This document shows, piece by piece, positions 18,930 to 32,800 of a stretch of 64,000 nucleotides of DNA; the first letter of the stretch is position 1, and each line of letters starts with the position of its first letter. Made by a program: the position numbers and the translations under genes. Origin of the DNA: JBEKIK01 sp963838495 (GTDB lineage: Bacteria; Planctomycetota; Planctomycetia; Pirellulales; Thermoguttaceae); the NCBI GenBank assembly GCA_963838495.1, contig CAWIRC010000003.1:62001-126000 (forward strand), in the 5' to 3' direction. Below the pieces are notes generated by a model. The model was given only the letters and a program-made list of their open reading frames with translations, was not told where the DNA came from and did not search any database.

Positions 18930-21900
18930 TTACCGGCTGCGGCGCCAGTAAATTCCCAGCCCCATGGCGGCCAGCATGAGCATTGCCCAAGTGGCCGGCT
19001 CCGGTACAGGAGAAATTCCTCCTGCAGCCGCGGGTTGCGGGCCGCCCGCGAGAGGATTAATTCTCAAGGTGGCCCCCGCGCCTATCGTCAAGGTGTTTAC
19101 CCTGACGGAATCGGCGGTTACGGAGGGCATAGCCGTGCCGTTGCCGATATTAAGCGTACCGGTGCCGGAGACTGCGTGCAGGGCAACAGTCGAGCCGGCT
19201 ACACTATTAATCTGCAGCGTACCAGAGTTGACTGTGGTGTTGCCGCTGTAGTTGACAGTAGAGCTGGTAATGATCACGGTGCCGGGACCGGGGCATGTCA
19301 GGCCGCCCCCGCCCGTGCTGCCGATACTTCCGCTCACGGTCATTATCGCGAGGGGATTCGCGGCATAGTCGTCGCGTGCGCCGCCGGCGTTGAATTGCCC
19401 GCCGCCGCTGCCAAGGGAAACCGCTCCGGAAACCGTATTATCGGTGCTGGCGGAATTCGACAAGGCGTAGAGCTGGCCGCCATGTAGAAGCGCGACGTTC
19501 TTGGTCAAAGCCGTGGTGAGAACGTTCATCTGCAAAATCGACCCGCCGGAGTTCTGGCCCAGGGCGGTTCCGTCCACCGTAACCGTGCCCGCATTGCCGA
19601 GCGTGGTTGTGCCTTGCAGGCTTAATACGCCCTCGTTGACATCGACGCTGCCCAGCGCGGTATCAACGTTGGCGTTCACCAACATGATCTGGTTGTTGCC
19701 GACCTTGGTAAGGGTGTAGGCGTTTCCACCCGTGTTCAGGGTGGGGTTTCCGGATGATGCCCGCAGGGCCCAACGACCTATAAATTCACTGCCGGGCAAA
19801 CCGGAATTGGTGGTGACGGTCGTGGACTTGCCTCCAATCGTCGTATTACCGCTTAAGGTGACATTGCTCACATCGTATTGAGTAACGAGCGGCGCGTTAA
19901 CCGTATTGTTATTGACGATCGCGCCGTTGCTGCTCACGCCCGCGCCTTGCACGGTGATGGGTTTGGCATAAAGCTGATGGACGTTGAGGTCCAGGGTGGC
20001 TCCATTGCCGATTGTCAGCGCGGCGGATGAGCTGCCCAGGGCGCTGTCGTTGCCGAGGATAATTGAACCGCCGCTGATCGCTGTGGTGCCGGTGTAACTG
20101 TTAGATGAGTTAAGGGTCAAGCTGCCCGAGCCCGATTTTGTCAGCGTGGTGCCGCCGCTTATTGGTCCACCGGCTAAAGTGTAATTATGGCTGGTGTTGT
20201 TGTCTACGGTGATCGCGCCCGGAGACACGCCCGTGGAAGCAATATTCACGGTAGTGTTCGCCGAGGAATTGTCAAAGGTGACCATGTCGGTGATGTAGAA
20301 CACATCTGGATTAACCGCGGGCGGGCCGGGATTGTTCCAGTTTGCGGTTGATTTGACGTCCCAGGCGTTGGTGTTCGTCCCTCCTATCCAGGTCAGGTTG
20401 CCCACGGTGCCGGTCACCACCAGGTCGATGGAGTTGGTTGCCGGGTTTTTAGCCACGGCGTAGCCTTGCCGCGAGTCGATCAGCGGTATTGCCCAACTAG
20501 GCGAATTTTCGCTGATTGAGTTGTAATGGATCAACTGGTAGTGAGTGCCGCCGGTGCTGCCTTGCAAATAACCACCGACAATATTGACGGCGACGGCGGT
20601 GGTTCCCCATAGGGTCAGCCCCCCGCCGGTTACATTTATCAGGTCGTTTCCACTGGACGGATTGTTAGACAGATCCAGAGTGATCGTGCCCTCGCCGTTA
20701 TACCCAAGCGTGAGCCCACCGGTAAAGGTAAGAACGCCGACCGATCCGGTGTTCGTATTAGCGCCGGAGCAATGTTGGTTCTATAATTGTCGGAAACCGC
20801 GCCGCTTATCGTGCCTGTGCCGGACAGGGTGGGAGGTACGGGGCTGGAGGAGTAGCCCATGACAATTGGGCCGGCCCAGGAGTTGGAGATGACCACTGTT
20901 CCGTCATTGTGATTCAAGGTGCCGTTAAACGTGTTGACGCCATTGAAGATCGCCGTGCCCGGCCCCAGCTTTGTTAAGGTATCCGAACTGCTGCCGCCGC
21001 TGTCGTTTTGGATCGCGCCATTGATGGTCATAACCACACCGGTGTAGCTGGCGGCGGAGTAATTGGCGATATCATCCCTCGAACCGCCGGTGTTAATCGT
21101 GCTGCCTTGACCGGATTGGTTAATGACATAGACAGCACCGCTAAGGGTGTTGTCGGTGGCCTGCGAGTTGCTTTGGGCATAAAGCATGCCGCCTTGCAGA
21201 TGGACCTCCTTGTCCAACGCGGCGGCTAAACTGTATAAATTCAAGATCCCTCCGGATTCGACGGTAACTTTATTAGCCGGGTTGCCCAATCCGTTGGTGC
21301 CCTGCTGCAGGTTTATAATACCCTGCTTAATATCAACGTCGCCCAGGGCCGAATCGATCTGCACGCCCACGAACGATATCTGATTGTTGCCTACTTTTGT
21401 AAGTTTGTAGGCATTTCCGCCGGTGCTCACTTGAGCGAGCGTGGCCGTGGACCCCGTCATATCCCAGCGGCCGGCGTTGGGCGCACCAGGATAATTGGCA
21501 TTGGAAGCTATCGTGGACTGGCCACCGAAAGTCGTATCGCCGACTAGGGTGATGAATCGCAAGGCATTTAGGGGAGTAGCGGAGGACTCGGTGTTATTAT
21601 TGACGATAGCGCCTGCGTCGTTTACGCCCGCGCCTTGGACGGTAACCGGCTCAGCGCCAGATTTCGGTTGTTTATATCCAGGGTGGCGCCGCTGGAGATC
21701 GTGGTGCCGCCGACCGTGGTGCCCAAGGCGGCGTTGTTTCCGGGTTGCAGCGTGCCTGAGGTAATCAGAGTCACGCCGCTGTAGTTGTTCGACCCGGAAA
21801 CTGTAAGGGTGTTGGTTCCTTTTTGCTCCAGGCTGCCCGTCCCGGATATTGCATTGGATAACGTTGTTCTGGTGGAACCGTTCTGGTAGAAAACCAATTG

Positions 21901-24900
21901 GCCGCTATTGGAAATCGCGCCCGTGCCCAAGCTTCCATAGTTGTTGCCCGGGCCGTCGCCGATTTGCAATACGCCGTTGTTGATGGTGATCGCGCCGGTG
22001 AAATCGCTGCCGGCATTGACCAGGGTTAGAGTTCCGGTACCGGTCTTGTACAGCCCGGTGATGCCGGTGATCTTGAACCCGGCGAAAGTATAATTCTTCG
22101 TGTTGTTTTCGACGGTAATCGAGGACGGCGTCACGAAGCCGTGTGTTCCGTCGTCAGGGGCAATATTTACGGTGTTGTAGCTGGAGTTGTCATTGAAGGT
22201 GACGTCATCGAAGTTATAAAAATAATTATCCGGCTCAGAGCCGCTCCATATTTTATTCCCCGAGTCGAAGACGTCCCGAGAAGTTGATGAAGATCCGCCT
22301 ACCCAGGTCAGGTTTCCGTTCGAGCCTATCACGCTCAAGTTGACCTGTTTGGGAGCGGTACCAGTGTTAAAGGTGATGTTGAAGGTCCGCCGTGTGAATC
22401 CGGGTACGTTCAAGAGATTTAGTTGATTCGTGGTGCCGGTTATAGTTCCGCCGACATTCATCAGGCGATAACTGGGGTTGCTCGCCAAAGTACTTATATT
22501 GGCTACATTAATATTGGTGGTCCCGGTAAGCGTCAGGTTGCCGCCGGCGCCGCTGCTGGCGACCAGGTTTATCAAGTCGCTTCCGCCTGTGGTTGCCAGG
22601 TCGTAATTGATCTGGCCGCCCCCGCTCAGCGCAAGATTGTTCATGGTAAGAGTGCCCACATCTCCGGCAGCAGCGGTTGCTCCCGGAGCGATGAGCACGC
22701 CGGATGCGTCGGTGACCGTGCTAGTTGAGCCGGCAGCGCCACCGTGCCCGTCCCGGTCAAAGTAGTGGTGGTGCCCTGTGTGGGATTGTTAAACATCGTC
22801 AACGAACCCGCCATATAATTGTTGACAATTAAAGTTCCATCCTTGTGGTTAATGGTGCCCGCAAAGGAGCTGGAGCCCCCTAGGGTAATGCTGCCGGGCC
22901 CGAGCTTGGTCAAGACAGCCCCGCTCGGTTCGGTGATCGCGCCGTTAAGATACATTCTCGCAGCGGGGGTCCTGTAGGTCGTGTCGAGATCGGTCCGCAC
23001 GCCGCCGGCGTTTATTACGCCTCCGGTGCTTTCTACGGCTATCGGCCCAACGACCGTGTTCGCGCCGGTGGAATCGCCGGGGTTTAGAACGACATATATA
23101 GCGCCGTTGTTTTTAAGCGTGATATTCTTGTTTAGGGGTGTGGTTAAACAGTCTAACTCCAAAACCGTGCCGAACAAGCCTGCATCTGTACTATTACCCG
23201 TCTGGCCGATACCCGTGCCGTCTACGGTGACGGTTCCCGCCGGGTTGCCCAAATTGGTTGATCCTTCCAAGCGCAAAATGCCTGCTTTTAAATTGACGTT
23301 GGCCAAAACAGTGTCAACGTTGGTGTTATACAAGACGATTAAATTGTTGCCGACCTTGGTCAAGTTATATGCATTTCCGCTCGTGGAAATGCTAGGCGGA
23401 TTGTCCGCGTTGTACATCTCCCAGCGGCCGGCTGTAGAACTGGGCAAACCGGAATTATTGGTACTGGTCGTGCAAGTGCCGCCGAACGTGGCGTCACCGC
23501 TCAGCGTGATGCTGGGAAGATCGGCCGTGTGGCTGGTGATAGTACCGGTATATGTGCTGGTGGAATTATTCACGATTACGCCTAGGCCGCCCGCGCCTAC
23601 GCCGCTGACGGTTACGCTTCTACCCCCTAATGTGCCGTGGTTTATATCAAGCGTGCCGCCTGGGGACACGTCCGTGCCCCCGTTGATGACCAACGGGCTG
23701 CTGCCCAGCGCCCCGTCAGGGCCGAGCCTAAGTTTGCCCCCTGAGACAGTCGTCGTGCCCGAGTAGTCGTTGGACATGTTAATCGTCAATGTCCCTGTAC
23801 CTTGCTTTAAGAGGGTGGTGGTGCCGCTGATCCGATTGATCCCGGCGGTGGAGTTGGCGGCTATAACATAATCGTTGTCGGAATTTACCGTGATCGAACT
23901 GGGATAAAACCCGGCCACCGCGCCGGTAATAGTGTTGTTGATATTGACAGTGGTCGCTGTTCCGGGTGTACCACCGGTAAAGTTCAAGGCGTCGAGGTCG
24001 TAATATTTGTCCGCGCCGGGAGGGGATCCGCTCGTCCAGTTGGAGGTCGTAGCCCAATCCCAGATCGCCGTAGTGCCCGCGGTCCCGGCCCACGTTAAGG
24101 TGTTCCCCGGAACGGCAGTGGCGATAGTGATATCAATACTGCCCGAGCCGTTATCAACGGGGTCATTAATTTTATTTCTGGTCGTGTTATTTGTTATCCA
24201 AGTGACGGCTCCCCCAGAGTTGTGCTTGGTTGTATAGGTAATCACGTGGTAGGTGCCGGTAGAAAAGGAAGTACCCAGCGGGGAGACACTCACATAGTTA
24301 GTGCCGCCGTTCAGGTAAAGATCGGTTGCGGCGACCTGGTCGTTGCCAGCGCCGCTGCTGGAGAATTCCGTATAGTAAGTCACACCGGCAGGCAATGTCA
24401 GATTGCTGACGTTGAAGGTGTTTGTGGCGGAGTTCCGCATGTCGATGGTGCCGTTGTAGTAACCCGTGTTGGTAATCGTCAGCGGTTCGGAATTAAGCGT
24501 GTAGTTGTTATTGACTCTGAAATTGGTGACGTAAAGGCCGCCCAAATTGGTGATGCTTCCACCGCTGACGGTAAAGTTGGTTATGGGAATAATCGTGCTG
24601 CCGTCGTATCCGATGTAGTTGCCCTGCATGTTGAGAGTGCCGCCGGTCATGGAAATATTGGAGTAGCTGCCGATAGATGGACTTTGAGGGATGCCGCCTG
24701 CCAGAATGTTTGCACCAAGGGTCACGGTTGCGGTGCCCCTGATATTCAGCGTGCCGGTCGAAATTCCAGCCGTCATGCCTCCCGAAGGCGTAGGCCCTTT
24801 TCCCAGTTTTATGCCGCCGGTGCCTACTATTAGATTTGCCGTGCCGTTGACATTAAGGGTGCCCTGATCTGCGCTACCAGTGCCGGTTCTATTAGTATTT

Positions 24901-26126
24901 AAGTCTACAGTCATGTTACCAAGAATGATGCTGGTTGCATCGACGGTGCCGCCGTTGAAAGTTAATGTTCCTCTGCCGCCGTATGATGCATTAGTAGTAG
25001 TGGAACAGGTCGAGGTGCCCATTACGAGGGTTGAGACCTGGATGTCCGCGATGCCGCCCGTTAAATCCATTGTCCCATCGGCGATATTAGTGGCGCCAGT
25101 TCCATTACCCGTGTTGTCGCCAATGGATATTTGCGTCACGCGGCTGGTCCCGTCAATGCCGCGCATCTTTAAAGTAGGACTGGTGCCGCTATAAGCAGGA
25201 TTGAACCGCATGACGGCGGTTTGCCTTCGCCCGGCAACATATACGTTCTGCACGTTTATCGTATTTGTCTGGCCTAGGTAAAGAAAAGTCGTTTGGCCCG
25301 TCGCATGGTTGCCTGCGAATCCGAGTATCAATCCCCCCTCGATAGTGTTGATGACAAAGCTATTGCCGGAATTAGTGTACGAGTTGGTGTTGTTCAATGT
25401 AATTGTGTTCGTCTGGGCAAGGTACATTGTGCCGTTGGGGCGATCCACCATGGAGGTGTCTGTAGTCCCTGTAAAAGAGATTAATATCTGGTCCACGTTG
25501 GCATTAAAGGAAGAAAGTCCCGACAGATCGAGTACCGAGTTGTGCGTTCCGGCGGTTGGGTTGACCTGGTTGACTACAATGTCGCCGCCGGTGTTCCCGC
25601 TCGTGGAGCTGGAAATGTCCATTTGACCGCCGCCCGTGAATAGGGTCAATGAAGTGTCATTTGCGCCGGAGGCGGAGGCGCATGCCCATAACGAAGAACT
25701 GCCGTCTACGCCCCAGGTCGAAGGAGGAGTAGCCGCGCCTGAAATCTTCATCAGAATGCTGGGGGCGACATCTGTGCATTGAGCGTTGAGCGTTGGAGCA
25801 TAGATCAGAGATTTGATCGTAATGCTATGGTCCACTACATTGGTAATTGTGGGAGGAGGACCACTATATACTTGCGTTCCCGAGTTCCCAAAAGTCACGT
25901 CATCAGTGTTGCCGGGAACAGAACCCGTGCTCCAGTTGCCAGTATTACTCCAATAGCCCACGCCACTGGCGCTTGTGCGGGTCCATGATACGGCAGCCGC
26001 CGAGGCCGGATAGGCCAGCGCCAAAACAATCGCGGCCGTAAGCATGAACCGCATTGCTCGAACGACCAATTTAGAATCGAAATTAAACATCTGACTATCA
26101 CGACTGATTTGTTTAGTCGGACTCAT
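18930..26126 (-). CDS. giant autotransporter-associated beta-strand-repeat protein with PEP-CTERM anchor (three frame breaks)
   Basis: A surface or secreted protein of about 2,400 residues. After an N-terminal signal region (FMLTAAIVLALAYPASAA) it consists of beta-helical repeats rich in Gly, Thr, Asn and Ser. Recurring segments are LTKVGNN, GTVTVDG, NSGSLTLN-like and SGxTTxxGGxL motifs, typical of autotransporter-associated beta strand repeats. It ends SPVPEPATWAMLMLAA-helix-RRSR, a PEP-CTERM sorting signal processed by exosortase. The four open segments are colinear; one missing G at each of about 22739, 21652 and 20765 rejoins them in frame. The start MSPTKQ at 26126 has CAGGAG eight bases upstream. 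No exosortase gene is in the window. Function is probably adhesion or envelope structure, by family analogy. Confidence 0.85.
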
Positions 26127-27005
26127 GAGGTAACTCCTGTCAAAAAAATATGCCGGATATACTAAAGAAAACACTCTAATCGGCTGTTAAACAAACGTAA
26201 TGATTTATTATTTGGCGGCTGGGCTTATTCGTTTTTTAAAAACCAAAGCATGGGCCTTCGTTTCCCATGAATCCAGCCGGCAAGGTTTGCATGAAACCGA
26301 TGGTTTTTATTATCCACCAAGTGCCAGCGAGTAAAACAAAAGATGAACGCCGGCTATTTACGGCATTCAAATAAAAACTGGCACGTCCAACGGTTTATAA
26401 CCGCTGGCGCATAATATAGCTCATCAGCCTCACCACTACTCCCACCGACTATAAAAGCCAAGGCCAAACCAAAATAATTGCCGTTATCCTTCCGGGAAAA
26501 GGTTACCGACAGCTCTTTAGCTTTTCTATCTCAACTTCATTTCCAGTGGAATTGCGATTAAATTTTACACCAGTGAAAAAATTACTCCTAAGTTGCTGTA
26601 TCAGTATGTAACCAAAATCGCGACAGCGCCTAAACAACGATCGCAGTGGAAAAATTATCACAACAACCGACTTGTTTGAGGGCCGACGGTTGAGCGCGGC
26701 TATATGTAACTCTCCTTTTTTAAGATTAAAGCTTACATTCCTCATTGTAATTATTATTAAAAAATACGCAACATTTTATTTCGGAAAAACTTATGTCTAT
26801 TTATGTCCCATGATGGATATTTTTGTCTCCTGCCCCACCCGTTTCCAGGCAGGTCAGCCATTATATGGATTGTATAAATAGGCATTGCACCGAACCGAGT
26901 TATGATATCCCCCAAATAGCTTAATTAGTTCCCAAAAAGTTTTTTTCTTGCAGATTATGTGCGCAATATGACCGGTGGATAGAAGAACCTCCTACCGTTG
27001 TGCAA
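26127..27005. other. 880-base gap, AT-rich, no convincing gene
   Basis: This gap should contain the promoter of the giant repeat gene at its left end and the 3' region of the GH51 gene at its right end. Small open frames of 60-80 codons on both strands show neither a ribosome binding site nor a recognisable family. A T-rich stretch at about 26938 may end GH51 transcription. I see no RNA gene. Confidence 0.5.
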
Positions 27006-29453
27006 CTACTCGATTTTCAGTCGCAGTACGGTAACCGATTCGGCCGGGAATGTGTATTTGAACTCTTTGGCGGCGTTCGGAATCTGACGGGTTATCGGCA
27101 CTACTTTTGTGGGGTCCGAGAGGGTGTTTTCATCGCTGGGTTTTTCCGAACTTAGCACAATCGCCGTGGCTGAAGGCTGGACATGATCCACGCCCTCAAG
27201 GCGGATGTCTGTCTCCTGGTCGGCGCGGGCCGCGTTGACCACCTTCAGAATCACTTCATCCGCCCCTTCGTTTAAACCAGCGACTGAAAACAATATCTGC
27301 GAGGACGGATAATTGATGTCGTGCATCAATTTGCCATCGAGATAGCAACGCACCTTGCCGGCAGTGACTTCAATCCGAATGTCGTACCAGCGGTCAGTCT
27401 CGATCCGGCCGGGAACCTCATTGCCCAGGAGCACGTTTCCGCCGGGGAATCGGTGGTCAAGAACGTGTTTGGTATTGTTCCACCCGCCCAGGTTCCACAG
27501 CATCATTTCGTACTCGTCTTGAACGTTGAAAATTATGAAGAATCCTTCATTTCCGCCGAGTTTGCGGGCTTTCAAAGTCAAAGTATAATTTTTCCAGGAC
27601 GGATCGCCGGCCGTGGCAAGACAATCGTTTTCCGCAGATGTTTGCTGCAATGCGCCATCCTTGACGCTCCACTGGCCGCGCACCATGTTCCAGCCCTCGC
27701 TGCCTTTGGAAAAATCGCCGGCAAAAAGCGTCTGCTCGCCTTTTGTGACTTTTATGTCCTTGAATTCCGCCTGGGTCGCCCACGTCCCCAAACCAATGCC
27801 GCCGTGACTCTCCTCGACCGGCCGGGAAGGGTATTGAATGTTGACCGGCAAGATCGCGTCGCCGCGGTTTTGGCTGAACATCTGCTGCACGTAGTATGAC
27901 GGCGTGCCGCAGGCGCGGGAACCGTCGAACTGTATCAAGTCTGGATTCCAGCGCCTGTCGTTGACGTTTACAAAAAGCGGGGCATAAGATGCCATCACCA
28001 CCACGTCGGAATTGCGCTCCAAGCCGGTCATGAAGGCCGCTTCCCCTATCGCTCCCCTAAGACTGCCAAGCCCGGTGTTTTTGGTCACTGCGTATTCGCC
28101 CACGTAAACTTTGTAGCCTTTGCGGTCATAAGCATCGTATTTATTGGCGTTGCTGAAAAAGAACTCGGGAGCGTTGTAATAATGTTCGTCCACGATTTCC
28201 ACGGGCCGGGAACTGGGCAAGCCCTGCCACTGGTCGGCGATCAAGTTCATTCGCGGATACTTGGCCTTTATGGCGTCGTAGAACATGGCGTAACGGTCGT
28301 TGTATGCCGGCCCCCCGTTTTCGTTGCCTATTTCCATGTACTTCAGTGAAAACGGCGCCGGATGTCCGGCTTTCGCCCTTAGCCCACCCCATTTGCTGTT
28401 TGCTGGTCCGGTGGCGTATTCGATGGCATCCAGGGCGTCTTGCACGTATTCTTCGACGCCCTCCGTGGTTTTCGGCTGCACCGACGCCCGCTGCTCCTGG
28501 TGCGACATGCCGCAGTTGACCACGAACAACGGCTCCGCTCTGAGATCCTCGCAAATTTGAAGATATTCATGGAACCCCAGGCCGTTAGTGGAATAGTATT
28601 GCCACAAGTTCCACTGGTTGCGACGCTGGGCCGGCTCGCCGATTGTCCGTTTCCAGCGCATGGCCGTGCCCAATGTCTCGCCTTCAACCCAGCATCCGCC
28701 GGGAAATCGCAAGAACGAAGGGTGAAGACTTTCCAGCATCGTCGCCAGGTCCAATCGCATGCCGTTGGGCCGGTCCTTGAAAGTTTTCCTGGGGAAAAGC
28801 GATACCATGTCCATCCACAGTGCGCCAGACTGCCATGCGCCAATCACCAGCCGCGCCTTGGGATCGGTGGCCTTGGGCGTCAATGTGAGCTTGTAAGTTT
28901 TCCACCGCGAATCGACTTTATCGATTTGTGCCCGGGCGTAGACCGTCTTTAGATCGGTGCTCACCAAAGCCGCGCCGACCGGACCTTCAAACCCCTTGTC
29001 CGCGCGAAGCGCCAGCGACAAATCGTAATCCATGCCCTTCACCACCGATATGCCCCAGTAACCGTCGTTCGCCACGCCGACCTTGCCGTCTCCGTCCACC
29101 TCCATTTTCAAGCGCAGCGAGCGGGGATTGTTTTCGCCGGTCGGATTTTCAGTGTCGATGGCCATCTCGCCCTTGCCCGAACCCTCGGTTACCAACGTCC
29201 AGCAATCGGGCTTATCCGAATTTTCGAAAGAGCGGTTTTGCACCAGTTCGGCGTACAATCCGCCGTCGCCGGCATGGTTGATCTCCTCGAAAAATATGCC
29301 ATAAAGCAAGGGACTCACCTTTATGCCGGGCTTATCCACCTGGATGGTCATCGACGCAGCGCCTCCTGCGGCGGGCGCCTGGGCTTGTACCGGATAATGC
29401 GTTAAGGCGAGTTGAATCAAAACCACGAGACAAACTGGCAAGCGGCGTTTCAT
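27006..29453 (-). CDS. exported alpha-L-arabinofuranosidase, GH51, with inserted concanavalin-like domain
   Basis: An 815-residue secreted glycosidase releasing arabinose from arabinan, arabinoxylan or arabinogalactan. Signal peptide 1-25 (VCLVVLIQLALTHYPVQAQ) is followed by the GH51 start VSPLLYGIFFEEINHAGDGGLYAE. The acid/base Glu is in YMEIGNENGG near 377 and the nucleophile Glu in KVYVGEYAV near 452. Between the barrel and the C-terminal beta domain, residues about 555-745 form an extra domain of the 3-keto-disaccharide hydrolase/LamG type (LFAGDFSKGSEGW, then GRIETDRWYDIRIEV), probably glycan binding. It is divergent from the GH27-GH127 gene, making a small hemicellulose or arabinogalactan locus. 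Family and residues are complete. Confidence 0.92.
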   Translation of the reverse strand: MKRRLPVCLVVLIQLALTHYPVQAQAPAAGGAASMTIQVDKPGIKVSPLLYGIFFEEINHAGDGGLYAELVQNRSFENSDKPDCWTLVTEGSGKGEMAIDTENPTGENNPRSLRLKMEVDGDGKVGVANDGYWGISVVKGMDYDLSLALRADKGFEGPVGAALVSTDLKTVYARAQIDKVDSRWKTYKLTLTPKATDPKARLVIGAWQSGALWMDMVSLFPRKTFKDRPNGMRLDLATMLESLHPSFLRFPGGCWVEGETLGTAMRWKRTIGEPAQRRNQWNLWQYYSTNGLGFHEYLQICEDLRAEPLFVVNCGMSHQEQRASVQPKTTEGVEEYVQDALDAIEYATGPANSKWGGLRAKAGHPAPFSLKYMEIGNENGGPAYNDRYAMFYDAIKAKYPRMNLIADQWQGLPSSRPVEIVDEHYYNAPEFFFSNANKYDAYDRKGYKVYVGEYAVTKNTGLGSLRGAIGEAAFMTGLERNSDVVVMASYAPLFVNVNDRRWNPDLIQFDGSRACGTPSYYVQQMFSQNRGDAILPVNIQYPSRPVEESHGGIGLGTWATQAEFKDIKVTKGEQTLFAGDFSKGSEGWNMVRGQWSVKDGALQQTSAENDCLATAGDPSWKNYTLTLKARKLGGNEGFFIIFNVQDEYEMMLWNLGGWNNTKHVLDHRFPGGNVLLGNEVPGRIETDRWYDIRIEVTAGKVRCYLDGKLMHDINYPSSQILFSVAGLNEGADEVILKVVNAARADQETDIRLEGVDHVQPSATAIVLSSEKPSDENTLSDPTKVVPITRQIPNAAKEFKYTFPAESVTVLRLKIE

Positions 29454-29883
29454 AACGGGCGTCTCCTCTTTGTGAAAAACGCAGCGACAGGAAAGTGCTT
29501 AGATCCAAGCCCGGCGGCTCCGACAAGGACGCTCCAGGTTATCGACTCCTCCATAATTTAGCAGTCGACAAGGTAAATGTTGACATGCCGGTCATGAATT
29601 TTTCCGACTTGTATCATTCGCTGATCATTGCATGACGCAATAAGGCCACGATAAATGCCCGCGGTTTTATCATCAGGAGATCAAATATTGGAAATTGCGA
29701 AGTGGGAATTGAACTATTACGTACTTGTGAACTGTAAATTTATAAATTTCTTTTAGACCGAGGCTTTTCGCTCGATTAACTGTTAAAACCATCGGCCATG
29801 GATTGCAGCTTGTTGCAAAAGTCGCGGGGAAACCGCACAATGTTGATATATGTCTTCAACCCCTTTTTCCGGAGTAACAGGTC
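29454..29883. other. divergent intergenic region of the glycosidase locus
   Basis: 430 bases between the divergent GH51 and GH27-GH127 genes, which must carry both promoters. No inverted repeat strong enough to name as an operator was seen. GGAG lies just before the plus-strand start (CCGGAGTAACAGGTC). Confidence 0.55.
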
Positions 29884-32800
29884 ATGGCTCTAGGCCACGG
29901 TAAATGCTTGTTTTCGGCATTGATAAGCGCGATTTTTGCAGGATCGTTGTTTTCCGCGCACGCCCTTGCAGCGGAAACCGTTTTGCTCGGTTCGCTCGAC
30001 ATAAGCAAGGTCGATCAAGACTGGGGAGAGCCTCAAGTCGATCAATCAGTGGAAAGACATCCGCTTTCCGTCGGTGGGAAAAAATTCGAGCACGGGCTGG
30101 GCACCCATGCCGAAAGCACTTTCTCGATCGACTTAAAAGGCGACGCCCAACGCTTCACCGCCTACGTAGGCGTGGACGACGAAGTGGGAGAATCCCAGGG
30201 CAGCGTCGAGTTCCGCGTACTGGCCGACAACCGCGAACTTTGGAAAAGCGGGATAATGACGTCCGGTCAAATGCCCAAAATGGTGGATGTAAACCTGAAG
30301 GGATTCAAAAAATTGCTGCTTTTGGTTAACGACGCCGGCGACGGGATCAGCTACGATCATGCCGACTGGGCCGACGCAAAGATCGAATACGCCGCCCAGC
30401 GCCCTGAAGTCATTGGCCAACCGGCCGAGAGCCCGGTTATTCTCACCCCAAAGCCTCCGTCCACGCCGCGGATAAACGGGGCCAAACTGTTCGGCGTCCG
30501 GCCCGCTGCGCCGTTTATGTACGCCATCGCCGCGACCGGCCTCCGCCCCATGACCTTCGCCGCCGATGACCTGCCCGAAGGTCTGATGCTCGATCCGCAA
30601 ACCGGCCGGATCACCGGCGAACTGCAAAAATCCGGGCAGTACATAGTCACTCTGCGCGTCGAGAATTCACTGGGCCGGGCACAGCGGAAGTTCAAAATCG
30701 TCTGCGGCGAGACAATCGCCCTCACGCCGCCGATGGGCTGGAACAGTTGGAATTGTTTCGCCCACGAGGTGGACGACGCCAAGGTCCGCTCCGCCGCCGA
30801 CGCCATGGTCCAAAGCGGCCTCGTCGACCACGGCTGGACTTACATCAATATCGACGACTGCTGGGAAATCAAACCGGGCAGCAACGATCCCAATCTGCAA
30901 GGCCAGCCGCGCGACGAAAACGGGATGATCAACACCAATAAGAAATTTCCGGACATGAAGGCCCTCTGCGATTACATCCACGCCAAGGGATTAAAGGCCG
31001 GGATATATTCCTCCCCCGGACCGCTGACCTGCGCAGGCTTCACGGCCAGCTACAAGTTCGAGGAAAAGGACGCCCAGCGCTATGCCCAATGGGGCTTCGA
31101 TTATTTGAAGTACGACTGGTGCTCGTACGGCAAGATCGCCGGCAAAAATCCGGATCTGCCCGCAATGAAAAAGCCATACCAGGTTATGCGCGAGGCGCTC
31201 GCCGGCGTTCATCGCGACATCGTTTTCAGCCTCTGCCAATACGGCATGGGCGACGTCTGGAAATGGGGCGCGAAGTCGGCGGCAATTCCTGGCGCACCAC
31301 CGGCGACATCACCGACACCTGGTCCAGCATGTCAAAAATTGGCTTCTCCCAGGCCGGACACGAACAATATGCCGCACCGGGACACTGGAACGACCCCGAC
31401 ATGCTGGTGGTGGGAAAAGTAGGCTGGGGAAAACTTCACCCCACCAAACTCACGCCCAACGAGCAATACACCCACATCAGCCTGTGGTGCCTGCTCTGCT
31501 CTCCGCTTCTTATCGGCTGCGACATGACTCAACTCGACGACTTCACGCTCAACTTGCTGACGAACGATGAAGTCCTGGATGTCAATCAAGACCCACTGGG
31601 CAAACAAGCCCGGCGGGTAATACAGGCCGATAAACTTGAAATCTGGGCAAAACCCCTGGAAGACGGTTCCTTGGCCGTGGGACTTTTTAACCGCGGCGAA
31701 TCGGAAAAAACCATCACCGTGAATTTTTCCGACTTGGACCTTTCCGGCAGACTGATGGTCCGCGATCTGTGGCGTCAAAAAGACCTCGGCGCGTTTGACA
31801 ATCAGTTTACCGCAAACGTGGCCCGCCACGGCGTGGTTCTGGTCCGAATGGGTCCGGCGGCGAAAACGGCCGAGCAAGCCGCGAGAAAACCCGTAAAACC
31901 CGACGATGCGAACGAGAAAAACACGCAGCCCGTGCAGGACTACCCCATCAAGCCCGTGCCATTCACGGCCGTGCATTTAAACGACGTTTTTTGGGCCCCG
32001 CGCATCGAGATCAACCGCACGGTGACCATCCCCTTCGCCTTCGAGCAGTGCGAAAAATCGGGGCGCATGGACAACTTCTGACTGCGCGGCCGCGGCCCTG
32101 CGAGGCGATGAATTAAAAAACAAGCAGCCGCCGGCATTGCCCTTCGACGATACCGACCCCTACAAGGTCTTGGAAGGCGCCTCTTACGCCCTGGCCGTCA
32201 AGCCCGATCCCAAAATGAAGGAATACCTCGACGACCTGATCGCCAAGATCGGCGCGGCCCAGGAGCCGGACGGGTACCTTTACACCGCCCGCACCATCGA
32301 CCCTGAGCACCCGCACTCCTGGTCCGGCCCCAAGCGCTGGCTGCGCGACCCCGAGCAGAGCCACGAACTTTACAACGCCGGCCACCTATTCGAGGCGGCC
32401 GCCGCCCATTTCCAGGCCACCGGCCAGCGGAATCTTTTAAATATCGCCATAAAAGAGGCCGATCTGCTCTGCGAAACCTTCGGCCCTGATAAACTCCACA
32501 TCTGGCCCGGCCACGAAATCGTGGAAATGGGCCTGGTAAAACTCTACCGCGCCACCGGCGACCGGCGATACCTTGACCAGGCCAAATTCTTCCTCGATGT
32601 CCGCGGACCAGGCGGCGACCAGTATCACCAGTCGCATGTCAAGCCGGTCGATCAGACCCAGGCCGTGGGACATGCCGTGCGGGCCGGATACCTGTACAGC
32701 GGAATGGCCGACGTCGCCGCCATGACCGGCGACCTGCGTTACCTAAGCGCCATCGATGCAATCTGGGAAAACGTGGTCACCAAGAAACTCTACATCACCG

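Noticed and set aside
26503..26745. 80-codon minus-strand frame in the gap before GH51
   Set aside because: No ribosome binding site, no recognisable domain, AT-rich non-coding surroundings.
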